Shown here piece after piece: positions 54,540-64,000 of a stretch of 64,000 nt of DNA. Source of the DNA: Arthrobacter sp. PGP41. Lineage in GTDB: Bacteria > Actinomycetota > Actinomycetes > Actinomycetales > Micrococcaceae. The stretch is taken from the NCBI RefSeq assembly GCF_002953935.1, contig NZ_CP026514.1:2232001-2296000 (forward strand), read 5' to 3'. Each line of letters opens with the position of its first letter. Positions within the stretch are counted from its first letter, which is position 1. Below the pieces are notes generated by a model that worked only from the letters and a program-made list of their open reading frames with translations, ran no database searches and was not told the origin of the DNA. The position numbers and the translations under genes were made by a program.

Positions 54540-54941
54540 CTAGTGCGCGTGGTCTCCGCGGCTGTATTCGTACACCCAGCCGATGAGTGCCACGACTGCC
54601 AGGCCGGCCGCGATGAACACAATCCAGAAACCGACCGCAAGGCCCAGGAAACCTGTTGCGCACGCGATGCCCAGGACCAGCGGCCACCAGCTCCAAGGGC
54701 TGAAGTGTCCCTGCTCGCCCGCGCCTTCGTGGATCTCAGCATCGCTGCGGTCCTCGGGGCGCATGCCGACGCGCTTGCCGGTGAATCCAAGGTAGCCGCC
54801 GATCATGCCGGCGAGGCCGCCCACCAGCAGGATGCCAAGGATGCCCACCCACTCGCCCCAGTTGGTCAGGAAGCCGTATACCAGGGACACCGGAACGAAG
54901 AAGAAGACTCCGGCACCAAAAATCCAAGATTCAATTTTCAT
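54540..54941 (-). CDS. ctaF: Cytochrome c oxidase subunit IV (actinobacterial CtaF)
   Basis: 133 residues with four membrane spans (WIFGAGVFFFVPVSLVYGFL; WVGILGILLVGGLAGMIGGYLGF; SWWPLVLGIACATGFLGLAVGFW; IVFIAAGLAVVALIGWVYEY). The KIESWIFG start and the H-rich end (YSRGDHAH) are family features. This subunit is specific to Actinobacteria. It follows ctaD by 2 bases, last gene of ctaC-ctaD-ctaF. Confidence 0.93.
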   Translation of the reverse strand: MKIESWIFGAGVFFFVPVSLVYGFLTNWGEWVGILGILLVGGLAGMIGGYLGFTGKRVGMRPEDRSDAEIHEGAGEQGHFSPWSWWPLVLGIACATGFLGLAVGFWIVFIAAGLAVVALIGWVYEYSRGDHAH

Positions 54942-54943
54942 TG

Positions 54944-56665
54944 TCAGTTGTCCCTCTGGTCGGCATTTCCGAGTACCTGGGCGGCCGGCGCCGGCGACTC
55001 AACGGTGTGGACCTGGCGGAGTTCCGGGTGGTGCAGGTCCAGGGCGGGCCGCTCGGAACGGATCCGGGGCAGCGAAGTGAAGTTGTGCCGCGGCGGCGGG
55101 CAGGACGTGGCCCATTCCAGTGAGGCGCCGAAGCCCCAGGGATCGTCCACCTGGACCTTTTCACCGCTGCGCCACGTGATGTAGACGTTCCAGAAGAACG
55201 GAATCAGGGAGGCGCCCAGCACGAACGAAGCCACGGTGGAGAACTGGTTCATCCAGGTGAAGTTGTCCTCCACCAGGTAGTCCGCGTAACGGCGGGGCAT
55301 GCCTTCAACGCCCAGCCAGTGCTGGATGAGGAACGTGCCATGGAAGCCTAGGAACAGCAGCCAGAAGTGGATCTTGCCCAGGCGCTCGTTCAGCATCTTC
55401 CCGGTGAACTTGGGCCACCAGAAGTAGAACCCGGCGAACATCGCGAACACCACGGTGCCGAACACCACGTAGTGGAAGTGCGCCACCACGAAGTAGGAGT
55501 CCGAGACGTGGAAGTCCAGCGGCGGGGACGCCAGGATGATGCCGGTCAGGCCACCGAACAGGAAGGTGACCAGGAAGCCGATGCTCCAGAGCATCGGGGT
55601 TTCGAACGTCAGCGAACCGCGCCACATGGTGCCGATCCAGTTGAAGAACTTCACGCCGGTGGGGACCGCGATCAGCATGGTCATGAAGGCGAAGAACGGC
55701 AGCAGCACGGATCCGGTGACGTACATGTGGTGTGCCCACACCGTTACGGACAGGGCGGCGATGGCAATGGTGGCGTAGACCAGGCCCTTGTAGCCGAAGA
55801 TCGGTTTGCGGCTGAAGACCGGGAAGATCTCCGAGACGATGCCGAAGAACGGCAGCGCGATGATGTACACCTCGGGGTGGCCAAAGAACCAGAACAGGTG
55901 CTGCCAGAGGACGGCACCGCCGTTTTCGGGATCGAAGATGTGGGCTCCGAAGCGGCGGTCCGCGCCGAGGGCGAAGAGTGCTGCTGCCAGCGGCGGGAAC
56001 GCCATCAGGACCAGGATGGCCGTCACCAGGGTGTTCCAGGTGAAGATCGGCATCCGCCACATCGTCATGCCGGGGGCGCGCATGCAGATGATGGTGGTGA
56101 TGAAGTTGACCGCACCCAGGATGGTGCCGAAGCCGGACAGCGCCAGGCCGAACACCCACAGGTCACCGCCGACGCCCGGACTGAAGGTGGTGTTGGACAG
56201 CGGCGCGTAGGCGAACCAGCCGAACGACGCCGCGCCCTGCGGGGTGATGAAGCCGGACACCGCAATGGTGGAACCGAAGAGGAAGAACCAGAAGGCCAGC
56301 GCGTTCAGCCGCGGGAACGCGACGTCCGGCGCGCCGATCTGCAGCGGCATGATCACGTTCGCGAACCCCGCGAAGAGCGGCGTTGCGAACATCAGCAGCA
56401 TCACGGTGCCGTGCATGGTGAACAGCTGGTTGTACTGTTCCTTGGTCTGCAGGATCTGCATGCCGGGCTCGAACAGTTCGGCGCGGATCAGCAGCGCCAT
56501 CACGCCGCCCAGGCAGAAGAATACGAAGGACGCAATCAGGTACATGTACCCGATGGTCTTGTGGTCGGTGGAGGTGATCCAGTTGACGACGACGCGTCCC
56601 TTGGACTTCGGAACCACGGGAGCTGCAAGGACTCCGGTGGGTGCGGATTGAGTGTACGTAGCCAC
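54944..56665 (-). CDS. ctaD: Cytochrome c oxidase subunit I (aa3 type)
   Basis: 573 residues from the GTG at 56665. Twelve membrane helices hold heme a, heme a3 and CuB; the ligands are visible in [35 protein letters not shown] (the cross-linked His-Tyr pair), WAHHMYVTG and [14 protein letters not shown]- and D-channel residues are in place by pattern. It reduces oxygen and pumps protons in the bcc-aa3 supercomplex. It lies 10 bases downstream of ctaC. Confidence 0.97.
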   Translation of the reverse strand: MATYTQSAPTGVLAAPVVPKSKGRVVVNWITSTDHKTIGYMYLIASFVFFCLGGVMALLIRAELFEPGMQILQTKEQYNQLFTMHGTVMLLMFATPLFAGFANVIMPLQIGAPDVAFPRLNALAFWFFLFGSTIAVSGFITPQGAASFGWFAYAPLSNTTFSPGVGGDLWVFGLALSGFGTILGAVNFITTIICMRAPGMTMWRMPIFTWNTLVTAILVLMAFPPLAAALFALGADRRFGAHIFDPENGGAVLWQHLFWFFGHPEVYIIALPFFGIVSEIFPVFSRKPIFGYKGLVYATIAIAALSVTVWAHHMYVTGSVLLPFFAFMTMLIAVPTGVKFFNWIGTMWRGSLTFETPMLWSIGFLVTFLFGGLTGIILASPPLDFHVSDSYFVVAHFHYVVFGTVVFAMFAGFYFWWPKFTGKMLNERLGKIHFWLLFLGFHGTFLIQHWLGVEGMPRRYADYLVEDNFTWMNQFSTVASFVLGASLIPFFWNVYITWRSGEKVQVDDPWGFGASLEWATSCPPPRHNFTSLPRIRSERPALDLHHPELRQVHTVESPAPAAQVLGNADQRDN

Positions 56666-56675
56666 GTCGCTCCCC

Positions 56676-57548
56676 TTACTTAATTTCGTTCACGTTCGGG
56701 TTGCGGTCGTACTCGACGCCGAGGAGACCCGTGTTGCCTGCTTCGCGCAGCTCGTTCATGTGGGCCTGGAATTCGGATTCCGACACCACCTTGACGCGGA
56801 ACAGCATTTCGGAGTGGTACTCGCCGCAAAGTTCGGCACACTTGCCGTCGTAGGTGCCCTCTTTGGTGGGGGTGAACCTGATGTAGTTGGTCTTGCCCGG
56901 GATCATGTCGCGCTTCTGGAGGAAGGCGGGTACCCAGAAGGAGTGGATGACGTCGCGTGCGTTGAGCTCAAGGTCAACAGACTTGTTGACCGGCAGGTAC
57001 AGCGTGGGCAGCTTTTCCTTATCGATGGTGTTGCCCGTAAGGTGCGCCTGCACCCCGGCCTCGTGGACATCCTCCTGGATGACGTCGCCGGCCTTGTAGT
57101 TGAAGTCCCACGCCCACTGCTTGCCACGGACGTCAACAACGACGTCGGCAGGCTGGGAGCGGTTGTCAATCGCCTGCTGGTCGCGGTCGGTGAAGTAGAA
57201 GAACACCACAACCATGAACAGGGGGATGGTCAGGTAAAAGACTTCGAGGGGCAGGTTGAAGCTGGTCTGCCGCGGAAACCCCACCGTGCCCTTGCGGCGG
57301 CGGTAAGCAACAAGGCACCAGACGATCAGGCCCCAGGTAATGATGCCCACAACCAGGGCGGCAATCCATGAGTTGACCCAGAGGTCCATGATGCGGTCGG
57401 TGTTGCTGGTGGTGCCACGTTCAGTGGGCAGCCACCCTTTCTCTACCTCTGGCGAACATCCGGTCAAAACCAACGCGCCGGCAATTGCCAAGCTTGTGAT
57501 CGTTGTGATCGTTTTGCGTCGGCTGCCGGTTCGGTTCTGCGAACTCAC
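56676..57548 (-). CDS. ctaC: Cytochrome c oxidase subunit II (lipoprotein)
   Basis: 290 residues from the GTG at 57548. A lipoprotein signal ends at Cys31 ([11 protein letters not shown]). Two membrane hairpin helices ([33 protein letters not shown]) are followed by the cupredoxin domain with the CuA site [12 protein letters not shown] ... [12 protein letters not shown]. It takes electrons from QcrC. It heads the ctaC-ctaD-ctaF operon. The gap to erpA (57549-57734) should carry its promoter, but no confident match was found. Confidence 0.96.
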   Translation of the reverse strand: MSSQNRTGSRRKTITTITSLAIAGALVLTGCSPEVEKGWLPTERGTTSNTDRIMDLWVNSWIAALVVGIITWGLIVWCLVAYRRRKGTVGFPRQTSFNLPLEVFYLTIPLFMVVVFFYFTDRDQQAIDNRSQPADVVVDVRGKQWAWDFNYKAGDVIQEDVHEAGVQAHLTGNTIDKEKLPTLYLPVNKSVDLELNARDVIHSFWVPAFLQKRDMIPGKTNYIRFTPTKEGTYDGKCAELCGEYHSEMLFRVKVVSESEFQAHMNELREAGNTGLLGVEYDRNPNVNEIK

Positions 57549-57734
57549 AGACGGCCCTTCCTACTTGTTGCTGTTGACCGGGCAGCCTTGGCCGCCCCGG
57601 GCACACTAAAAGTTTTACTACTCGGTGTAGAGCTTACCGCTCCCCCGGGCGTTTCGCCCACATGTCGGCGCCGTGCCCCCAGACCGATATTTTCGGCAGG
57701 AGACCCGGCGCCGGCATCGGGCGAAACAACCGGC

Positions 57735-58124
57735 TTAGTGGAACGAATCCCCACACGCGCAAGAGCCGCCCGCGTTCGGGTTGTCGATGGTGAAGCCCTG
57801 CTTGGAGATGGTGTCCTCGAAGTCGATGCTGGCACCGCTGAGGTACGGAACGCTCATCTTGTCCACGACAACCTCGACGCCGTCATAGTCCCGGACTGCG
57901 TCACCGTCCAGGAGCCGCTCATCGAAGTAGAGCTGGTAAATCAGTCCGGAGCAGCCGCCGGGCTGCACTGCAACCCGGAGGCGCAGATCCGTACGGCCTT
58001 CCTGCTCGAGAAGACTGCGTACCTTGCCCGCTGCGACGTCGGTCAGCTTGACCTCGTGGACGGGCAGTTCGTCACTGGCCGTGCTGGTGGTACCTGTGCT
58101 GTTCTCATTGGTTGCGGTGCTCAT
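57735..58124 (-). CDS. erpA: Iron-sulfur cluster insertion protein, ErpA/HesB A-type carrier
   Basis: 129 residues. The three cluster-binding Cys are in place: Cys58 in GGCSG, and Cys122 and Cys124 in SCACGDSFH. The first 25 residues are disordered. A-type carriers hand [4Fe-4S] or [2Fe-2S] clusters to apo-proteins. Its position upstream of ctaCDF is common in Actinobacteria. ATG start at 58124. Confidence 0.94.
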   Translation of the reverse strand: MSTATNENSTGTTSTASDELPVHEVKLTDVAAGKVRSLLEQEGRTDLRLRVAVQPGGCSGLIYQLYFDERLLDGDAVRDYDGVEVVVDKMSVPYLSGASIDFEDTISKQGFTIDNPNAGGSCACGDSFH

Positions 58125-58298
58125 TTGGCCTACCTTCTTAGGACGGTCTGGCGGCGCCGCGCTGGCGGTGCCTGCCCCTACGGTTTCGGTATGGGCTATA
58201 GCTACATGCTACGCGGGGCGGAGGTGTAGCTCTAACTCCTGAACGTAACCATGGAAGGCACCCCGTTGTTCCCGGGAACGGCCTGTACGGTGTTCCGA

Positions 58299-59771
58299 TC
58301 AGGCCCTGGGGCCGCCATGGAAGCGGTCCTGCAGTCCCTGGTCATTAATCCGGGCCAGGAGCAGGGCCTCGGCGAGGATGGCCTTGCGGAAGTCGCCAAG
58401 GTGCAGGGATTCGTTCGCACTGTGCGCCCGGGAGTCCGGATCCTCCACACCGGTCACCAGGATCTGCACGTCCGGATACAGTTCCGTGAGGTCGGCGATA
58501 AAGGGAATGGATCCGCCGATCCCTGTTTCCACGGCCTTGACCCCCCAGGCCTCACCCAGGGCCCACATGGCCAGTGATGCTGCCGGCGACGACGTGTCAG
58601 TCAGGAAGGGGTTGCCGCTTTCCCCAGGCGTGAAGGTCACCTTCGCGCCGAAGGGCGCGTTGGCCTCGACATGCCGGCGCACAGCCTCCATGGCTTCGTC
58701 CGGGACCTGGCCGGGGGCAAGGCGCAGGCTGAACTTCGCCCGGGCGCGGGGCAACAGGGTGTTCGATGCCGCGTCCACTGAGGGTGCGTCGAATCCGATG
58801 ATGGACAGGGCCGGTTTGGTCCACAACCGCGAGGCGATGCTGCCCGACCCTGCCAGCCGTACGCCGTCGAGCACTGAAGCATCTGCCCGGTAGTCTTCCT
58901 CGGAAAGGTCAACCGTGGCTGTATCCCTTGCCACCAGTCCCTCGATGGCGACATTTCCTTCCTCGTCATGCAGGGTGGCGATGAGGCGCGACAGGAGGGT
59001 GGGCGCATCCAGCACCGGTCCCCCGTACATGCCGGAGTGCACAGCGTGGTCGAGGACCTGGACTTCAATGGTTCCGTCCACCAGTCCCCGCAGGCTGGTG
59101 GTCAGCGCCGGGACCCCCACCTTCCAGTTGCTGGAATCAGCGACGACAATGACGTCGGCCCGGAGCAGTTCCCGGTTTGCCTCCAGGAATGAGCGGAACG
59201 TGGGCGAGCCGGCTTCTTCCTCGCCCTCAAAGAAGAACGTGACGCCGAGCCCCAGCGAGTTCCCGAGCACCTCCGTAACTGCTGCGTACGCCGCCAGGTG
59301 CGCCATGATGCCGGCTTTATCGTCCGCCGCGCCGCGGCCGTACAGGCGTCCGTCCTTCTCGACGGCGGTGAACGGTTCCGTCTCCCACAGACTCTGATCA
59401 CCCGCGGGCTGGACATCGTGGTGGGCATAGAGCAGGATCGTCGGCTTGCCGTCGGCGGCAGGCCGTTGGGCGACGACGGCGGGCCCTCCCGGGGTGCCGT
59501 CAGGCTTGTCGCAGCCAAGGATCTGGACGTTTCCGAGTCCCACGCCGCGGAGCAGTTCCGCTACAACTTCGGCGCTGCGTTCCAGCGGGGCCCGGTCAAA
59601 GCTTGGCCAGGCGATGCCGGGGATGGCGACCAGCTCCTTGAGCCGGGCCAAGGTCTGGTTGAAGGACTGGTCAATGGACGAACGAAGGTCTTCCGTCCAG
59701 CTGTTTCGGTCAAGGCCCGGGGATGGAAGGCCATTGTGGTTTTGCGGCGTGCCCGTCGGCGATGAAGTCAT
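58299..59771 (-). CDS. M20 family dipeptidase (carnosinase-like)
   Basis: 490 residues. Zinc-binding signatures are LLYAHHDVQPAG (about residue 113), GRGAADDKAGIMAHLAAY and FFFEGEEEAGSPTF. A long lid domain is inserted, as in carnosine dipeptidase/PepV-like members, which explains the length. It should cleave dipeptides or acyl-amino acids. Different subgroup from the M20 protein at 8026. ATG start at 59771; divergent from DUF3043. Confidence 0.93.
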   Translation of the reverse strand: MTSSPTGTPQNHNGLPSPGLDRNSWTEDLRSSIDQSFNQTLARLKELVAIPGIAWPSFDRAPLERSAEVVAELLRGVGLGNVQILGCDKPDGTPGGPAVVAQRPAADGKPTILLYAHHDVQPAGDQSLWETEPFTAVEKDGRLYGRGAADDKAGIMAHLAAYAAVTEVLGNSLGLGVTFFFEGEEEAGSPTFRSFLEANRELLRADVIVVADSSNWKVGVPALTTSLRGLVDGTIEVQVLDHAVHSGMYGGPVLDAPTLLSRLIATLHDEEGNVAIEGLVARDTATVDLSEEDYRADASVLDGVRLAGSGSIASRLWTKPALSIIGFDAPSVDAASNTLLPRARAKFSLRLAPGQVPDEAMEAVRRHVEANAPFGAKVTFTPGESGNPFLTDTSSPAASLAMWALGEAWGVKAVETGIGGSIPFIADLTELYPDVQILVTGVEDPDSRAHSANESLHLGDFRKAILAEALLLARINDQGLQDRFHGGPRA

Positions 59772-59862
59772 GGCAAAACATTACCCGCGTCATATTGACT
59801 GCTTGGGGCCACGGTTGGCTTCGGCATGACTTCAGTTTCCCGCCGCAAGGTATTCTGTTCTG

Positions 59863-60462
59863 GTGTTCGGACGTAAAAAGGAAGCGCCCTCGGCGCAGCA
59901 AACAGTAGACCAACAGGCTGCAGAGCCGGGGCGGCCAGAGGGATTGGGCGGCAAGGGGGCCCCAACTCCCACGCGTAAGGCACAGGAGGCGGCCCGCCGG
60001 CGGCCACTGGTCCCGGAGGACCGTAAAGCCTCCAAGGCTGCCGAGCGCCAGGCAATCCAGGACCAGCGGCTTAAGATGCGCCAGGCCCTGGACACCGGTG
60101 ACGAAAGGTTCCTGCCGCTGCGTGACAAGGGTCCCCAGAAACGGTTTGCCCGCGATTATGTTGACGCGCGTTTCAGCCTCGGTGAGTACTTGATGTTCGG
60201 CGCCCTCGTGTTCGTCCTGGTGTCGCTGGTGGTTCCGGCGTCCAGTGACTTGATGATCTACGTCCTTGGCGGTTTCTGGGTGATGTTCCTGGCCGTCTTC
60301 GTGGACGTGTTCATCCTGTCCCGCCAGCTTCGCAAGCGGCTGACCGCGAAGTTCGGCGAGGTGGAGCGCGGAACCGTGTGGTACGGCTCCATGCGTTCCC
60401 TGCAGTTCCGCAAGCTCCGTCTCCCCAAGCCCCAGGTCAAGCGCGGCCAGTACCCGGCCTGA
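59863..60462 (+). CDS. DUF3043 family membrane protein
   Basis: 199 residues from the GTG at 59863 (FGRKKEAPSAQQ). The first half is charged and disordered (KAQEAARRRPLVPEDRKASKAAER), and two membrane spans follow (LGEYLMFGALVFVLVSLVVPAS; LMIYVLGGFWVMFLAVFVDVFIL). The C-terminal KFGEVERGTVWYGSMRSLQFRKLRLPKPQV is highly conserved in the family. No function is established. Single gene, followed by a strong terminator. Confidence 0.93.
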   Translation: MFGRKKEAPSAQQTVDQQAAEPGRPEGLGGKGAPTPTRKAQEAARRRPLVPEDRKASKAAERQAIQDQRLKMRQALDTGDERFLPLRDKGPQKRFARDYVDARFSLGEYLMFGALVFVLVSLVVPASSDLMIYVLGGFWVMFLAVFVDVFILSRQLRKRLTAKFGEVERGTVWYGSMRSLQFRKLRLPKPQVKRGQYPA

Positions 60463-60487
60463 CCCCGCGGCTCCCTTCAACAATCAA

Positions 60488-60520
60488 CAAAACCCCGGCG
60501 GATTTTCCGCCGGGGTTTTG
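60488..60520. terminator. Bidirectional hairpin terminator
   Basis: CAAAACCCCGGCGGA pairs perfectly with TCCGCCGGGGTTTTG around TTT. T-rich ends on both strands let it serve the convergent DUF3043 and pyrD genes. Confidence 0.88.
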
Positions 60521-60538
60521 TGTTGCACCGTTCGCGGC

Positions 60539-61609
60539 CTAGGTCCGGCGGCTCTTCGCCAGTTCGCGGTTGATCCGGGCAGCCCAGAACGGTCCTTCAT
60601 AGAGGAAGGCCGTATAGCCCTGGACCAGGGTAGCCCCGGCGTCGAGCCTGTCCCGGACGTCCTGTGCCGTTTCAACGCCGCCCACGGCCACCAAGGTGAG
60701 GGCGTCACCGGTGACCTGCTTCAGCCGGCGAAGTACGTCGAGGGAGCGCTGCTTCAGCGGCGCGCCCGAGAGCCCTCCGGCGCCGCATCTTTCCACCTCT
60801 TCCGCTGGTGTGGACAGGCCGTCCCTGGCGATGGTGGTGTTGGTGGCGATAATGCCGTCCAGCTTGAGGTCCAGGGCCAGGCGCGCGACGTCGTCGATAT
60901 CCTCGTCGCTGAGGTCCGGGGCGATCTTCACAAGCAGGGGGACGTGGCGGCCTGCCGACCTGTCCGCTTCCTGGCCCACAGCCGTCAGCAGCGGCCGGAG
61001 CGACTCCACGTCCTGCAGCAGCCGCAGGCCGGGAGTATTGGGCGAGCTTACGTTAACCACCAGGTAGTCCGCAGCAGGTGCAAGGCTGCGGGCACTGACG
61101 AGGTAATCCTCCACGGCATCGGTAAGCTCCACTGTTTTGGTCTTGCCGATATTGACGCCGATAACGGGGCGAACGCGCCGGTGCCGGCGCTGTAGGGCGG
61201 CTCGCGCGGCCTTGAGCCGCGGGGCCACGGCGGTTGCGCCGTCGTTATTGAATCCCATGCGGTTGATGACCGCCCGGTCCTCCACCAGGCGGAAGAGCCG
61301 CGGTTTCTCGTTGCCCGGCTGGGCCTGCCCGGTGATGGTACCCACCTCCACGTGGCCGAAGCCAAGCTCCGTCAGGGCCTCGATCCCATGGCCTTCCTTG
61401 TCGAAGCCGGCGGCAAGCCCGAAGGGCGACGGAAAGGTTATTCCAAAAGCCGTGGTCTGGAGTGACGGTGCGGGAGCCGTCAGCTTCGCCAGCAGCTTCC
61501 CGGCGCCGGAGCGATGCGCCAGCCTGATGCCCTTGAATCCGATCTTGTGGGCGCGCTCCGCGTCCATCCATGAAAAGGCCAGCCTGAAGAATGTGGGATA
61601 AACGCGCAT
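60539..61609 (-). CDS. pyrD: Quinone-dependent dihydroorotate dehydrogenase (class 2)
   Basis: 356 residues from the ATG at 61609 ([23 protein letters not shown]). The N-terminal amphipathic helices for membrane and quinone binding mark class 2. FMN site segments are [33 protein letters not shown] and [10 protein letters not shown]; the catalytic Ser region is in [13 protein letters not shown]. It oxidises dihydroorotate to orotate, giving electrons to menaquinone. Divergent from the alpha/beta hydrolase. Confidence 0.96.
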   Translation of the reverse strand: MRVYPTFFRLAFSWMDAERAHKIGFKGIRLAHRSGAGKLLAKLTAPAPSLQTTAFGITFPSPFGLAAGFDKEGHGIEALTELGFGHVEVGTITGQAQPGNEKPRLFRLVEDRAVINRMGFNNDGATAVAPRLKAARAALQRRHRRVRPVIGVNIGKTKTVELTDAVEDYLVSARSLAPAADYLVVNVSSPNTPGLRLLQDVESLRPLLTAVGQEADRSAGRHVPLLVKIAPDLSDEDIDDVARLALDLKLDGIIATNTTIARDGLSTPAEEVERCGAGGLSGAPLKQRSLDVLRRLKQVTGDALTLVAVGGVETAQDVRDRLDAGATLVQGYTAFLYEGPFWAARINRELAKSRRT

Positions 61610-61683
61610 GCCTCTAGTTTTCCGTCTATGAGGGCCCAGACCAAAATGAGCGGGGCAAACCTGCACCGGATTAGCATAAGCGC

Positions 61684-62685
61684 ATGGAATGGCAGCAGGA
61701 CATCCTGGGCGCTGACTTTGAGTCTCATGCCTTCCGCGCCACGGGGCCGGACGGGGTGGAGCGCGCGGCCACCCTGGTCCGGTTCCGCCCCGCACTGGAG
61801 AAGTTGCCTCCATTCCCGGGCCGGCGCAGGGCCGTCCTGTTCCTGCATGGCTGGAGCGACTATTTCTTCAACGCGGACCTTGCCCGCTTCTGGTCCACGG
61901 CGGGTTACGACTTTTACGCACTGGACATGCACAACCACGGCCGGAGCCTGCGTCCGGATCTCCCGGGCGGATACGTCGCCGACCTCATGGATTACGATGC
62001 CGAAATAGAAGCTGCGTTCCAGCTGATCTGCCAGGACGGCGCGGACCCCTTGCTCACCCTTATGGGCCATTCGACTGGAGGGCTGGTGGCGGCGCTGTGG
62101 GCCAGCCGGCATCCCGGCAGGGTCTCCCGGCTTGTCCTGAACAGCCCGTGGCTGGAAATGCACGGCAGCTCACTGGTGCGGCGTGCGGCGTCCAGGATGG
62201 TGGCACCTGTTGCGCGGTTCCGGCCCGAAGCCGTGCTCCGGCTTCCGGAGCGCGGGTTCTACTGGCGGACCATCAGCAGCTCGGCCGAAGGTGAGTGGAC
62301 CCTGGATGACCGGTACCGTCCCCCGATGGCATTTCCCGTGCGGGCCGGCTGGCTCAATGCCGTGCTGTCCGGGCACTCCAAGGTGGCGCGGGGCCTCAAC
62401 ATAAACGTTCCCATCCTTGTCCTGTTGTCCGGCGGCAGCGCCAACGGCCTCTTCTGGTCTGAGGAGATGCGGCGGACGGATGCCGTACTTGACGTCAACA
62501 TCATTGCCGCGCGTGCCCTGACGCTTGGCCGCACGGTGACGGTGGAACGGATAGACGGCGCCCTTCATGACGTGTTCCTCTCCCCTGCTGCAGTGCGGGC
62601 CGACGCCTACGCCCGGTTAGCACGCTGGCTCAGGGCATACGGGGACGATGACCCGGAGCCATCCGAGAGTTCGAAGAGCGGATGA
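61684..62685 (+). CDS. Alpha/beta hydrolase (lysophospholipase-like)
   Basis: 333 residues. The nucleophile elbow is G-H-S-T-G-G ([21 protein letters not shown], about residue 125). The oxyanion region reads [20 protein letters not shown], followed by [14 protein letters not shown], typical of serine-aminopeptidase/lysophospholipase types. The catalytic His is in [10 protein letters not shown]. Substrate not inferable. ATG start at 61684. Confidence 0.92.
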   Translation: MEWQQDILGADFESHAFRATGPDGVERAATLVRFRPALEKLPPFPGRRRAVLFLHGWSDYFFNADLARFWSTAGYDFYALDMHNHGRSLRPDLPGGYVADLMDYDAEIEAAFQLICQDGADPLLTLMGHSTGGLVAALWASRHPGRVSRLVLNSPWLEMHGSSLVRRAASRMVAPVARFRPEAVLRLPERGFYWRTISSSAEGEWTLDDRYRPPMAFPVRAGWLNAVLSGHSKVARGLNINVPILVLLSGGSANGLFWSEEMRRTDAVLDVNIIAARALTLGRTVTVERIDGALHDVFLSPAAVRADAYARLARWLRAYGDDDPEPSESSKSG

Positions 62686-62770
62686 GCGAAGGACACACGG
62701 GCTCAGGGGCTACCCCGCCTGAAGGCCGCCGCCTGCCGGACCCGGGTGCGCCGCCGGCCGGGCGTGGACC

Positions 62771-63598
62771 CTAGGAGCCCGCGGGTGTTGCGGCATCCAC
62801 CGCCCCGCCGTACCGGCGGTCCCGCTGGGCGTACTCCTCCACTGCCGTCCACAGCGTCCGGCGGTCGACGTCGGGCCACAGCGTGTCCATGAAAACGAAC
62901 TCGGCATAGGCCGACTGCCAAAGCATGAAATTGGACAGCCGCTGCTCGCCCGAACTGCGGAGGAACAGGTCAACGTCCGGCAGGTCCGGCTCGTCGAGGT
63001 ACTTCTGGATTGTCCGCTCGGTGATGGCACCAGGTTTCAACCTGCCTGCGGCAACCTCGGTGGCGATGGCCGAGACAGCGTCGGTAATTTCAGCCCGGCC
63101 GCCGTAATTAACACACATGGTCAACGTGCAGGTGGTGTTGCCTGCCGTGAACTCCTCGGCCTCTTCCAGCTCCCGGATGACCGAGCCCCACAGCCGCGGC
63201 CGGCGTCCGGACCAGCGGACGCGCACGCCCCATTCATCGAGCTGGTTTCTTTGCCGGCGCAGCACATCCTTGTTAAATCCCATCAGGAAGCGCACTTCCT
63301 CCGGAGACCGGCGCCAGTTTTCCGTGGAAAAGGCGTACACGCTGACATACTCGATGCCGAGTTCTATCGCCCCCGCCATGACGTCCAGCAGCGCCGGCTC
63401 CCCTGCCTTGTGCCCTTCTATCCGCGGCAGTCCGCGCTGGTTGGCCCAGCGCCCGTTCCCGTCCATCACGATCGCCACATGGCGTGGAATGAACTCTGCG
63501 GGGATGGAGGGCGCCACGGCTCCGGACGGATGCGGGTACGGGGCAACCACCGGGTGGGTGCGCTTTCTGGACGAGGGGTTCTTTTTGCCGAGGGCCAC
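62771..63598 (-). CDS. uppS: Isoprenyl transferase (undecaprenyl diphosphate synthase family)
   Basis: 275 residues. The active site reads [13 protein letters not shown] with catalytic Asp46, followed by [28 protein letters not shown] and the C-terminal [27 protein letters not shown]. It is a cis-prenyltransferase that makes a C50-C55 polyprenyl diphosphate for wall synthesis, the same carrier that UppP recycles. ATG start at 63598, 2 bases after recO's stop. Confidence 0.95.
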   Translation of the reverse strand: MALGKKNPSSRKRTHPVVAPYPHPSGAVAPSIPAEFIPRHVAIVMDGNGRWANQRGLPRIEGHKAGEPALLDVMAGAIELGIEYVSVYAFSTENWRRSPEEVRFLMGFNKDVLRRQRNQLDEWGVRVRWSGRRPRLWGSVIRELEEAEEFTAGNTTCTLTMCVNYGGRAEITDAVSAIATEVAAGRLKPGAITERTIQKYLDEPDLPDVDLFLRSSGEQRLSNFMLWQSAYAEFVFMDTLWPDVDRRTLWTAVEEYAQRDRRYGGAVDAATPAGS

Positions 63599-63600
63599 TG

Positions 63601-64000
63601 TCAGCTTCGCTCCACATGTTTGAGGGACTTCAGGACTCGTTCAAGATGCCATTGCAGGTACGCCGCCACCAGGCCCGCGGCCTCTTTCCGGTGTGGCGGA
63701 AGGGAGCCGTCCGCCGTGGTCCAGTCGCCGGTCAGCAGTGCCGCCAGGAGGACCACGGTTTCCGGCGCCGGCGCCGGCGATCCTGGGGGCCTGCATCCGC
63801 TGCAGACCATACCTCCCAGTGGCGCCGAGAAAGCGTTATGGGGGCCGGGGACCCCGCAGCGGGCGCAGTCCGTAAAGCTTGGGGCCCAGCCGCCGGTGGC
63901 CAACGCCCGCAGCAGATAGGAGTCGAGGATCAGGCCGGCGGCGTGTTCATCCCTGCTCAGGGCGCCCAGCGCACCCACAAGCAGGTTGTACTGGGCAGTT
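63601..64000 (-). CDS. recO: DNA repair protein RecO, C-terminal part (5' end outside window)
   Basis: About 133 visible residues of the C-terminal domain ([41 protein letters not shown]). The zinc site is visible as CARCG and CSGC. RecO loads RecA with RecR during gap repair. The gene continues past base 64000. It lies directly upstream of uppS, the usual actinobacterial order. Confidence 0.92.
   Translation of the reverse strand, partial: TAQYNLLVGALGALSRDEHAAGLILDSYLLRALATGGWAPSFTDCARCGVPGPHNAFSAPLGGMVCSGCRPPGSPAPAPETVVLLAALLTGDWTTADGSLPPHRKEAAGLVAAYLQWHLERVLKSLKHVERS

Noticed and set aside
55367..56683. 438-codon plus-strand frame opposite ctaD
   Set aside because: Antisense shadow of cytochrome oxidase subunit I, composed mainly of charged repeats without any fold signature.

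Overview
The window is a contiguous piece of GC-rich actinobacterial chromosome, most likely Arthrobacter or Pseudarthrobacter (Micrococcaceae). The grounds are a complete Pup-proteasome locus, a mycothiol ligase (MshC), RbpA, an actinobacterial bcc-aa3 respiratory branch with diheme QcrC and CtaF, and a pafB/pafC pair fused into one reading frame, as is known in Arthrobacter. No rRNA, CRISPR array, intact insertion sequence or prophage was seen. One tRNA gene is present.

Layout. 1-7.7 kb: a minus-strand group (serine hydrolase, thiol-dependent hydroquinone reductase, M50 membrane peptidase, DUF4193), then two plus-strand GT9 glycosyltransferases, an SGNH hydrolase and a secreted HNH nuclease whose start codon appears to be ATC. 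7.7-12 kb: tRNA-Leu, an M20 peptidase, an acyl-CoA dehydrogenase, small conserved proteins and an aldo/keto reductase. 12-33.2 kb: a long, mostly plus-strand housekeeping block: uppP, mshC, HAD phosphatase, site-2 protease, trmI, then arc-dop-pup-prcB-prcA-pafA, two FKBP isomerases, pafBC, tatA, tatC and helY. It holds the whole pupylation and proteasome machinery together with its usual DNA-damage regulator and twin-arginine export genes. 33-40 kb: amidohydrolase, polyprenol-phosphate-mannose synthase, rbpA, an SPFH/NfeD pair, an RlmA-like methyltransferase and peptide deformylase.

40.2-43.2 kb is the clearest specialised-metabolism locus: a minus-strand type III polyketide synthase, SAM methyltransferase and FAD monooxygenase in the order of the Streptomyces srsABC phenolic-lipid operon. 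Next to it, 43.3-46.2 kb is a variable stretch with a tyrosine-recombinase remnant, small membrane proteins, a palindromic intergenic element and a SARP/BTAD regulator.

46.2-54 kb returns to core genes: a VOC protein, DUF3054, a stand-alone Lrp-type sensor domain and trpD, then ctaE-qcrC-qcrA-qcrB. A DasR/NagR-type GntR regulator and an HPr phosphocarrier share a dre-like operator between their divergent starts. ctaC-ctaD-ctaF (oxidase subunits II, I, IV) follow on the minus strand, so the two respiratory operons face each other across the GntR/HPr pair. The window closes with erpA, an M20 dipeptidase, DUF3043, pyrD, an alpha/beta hydrolase, uppS and the 3' part of recO.

All assignments come from reading motifs and gene order by eye. 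No database search was run.
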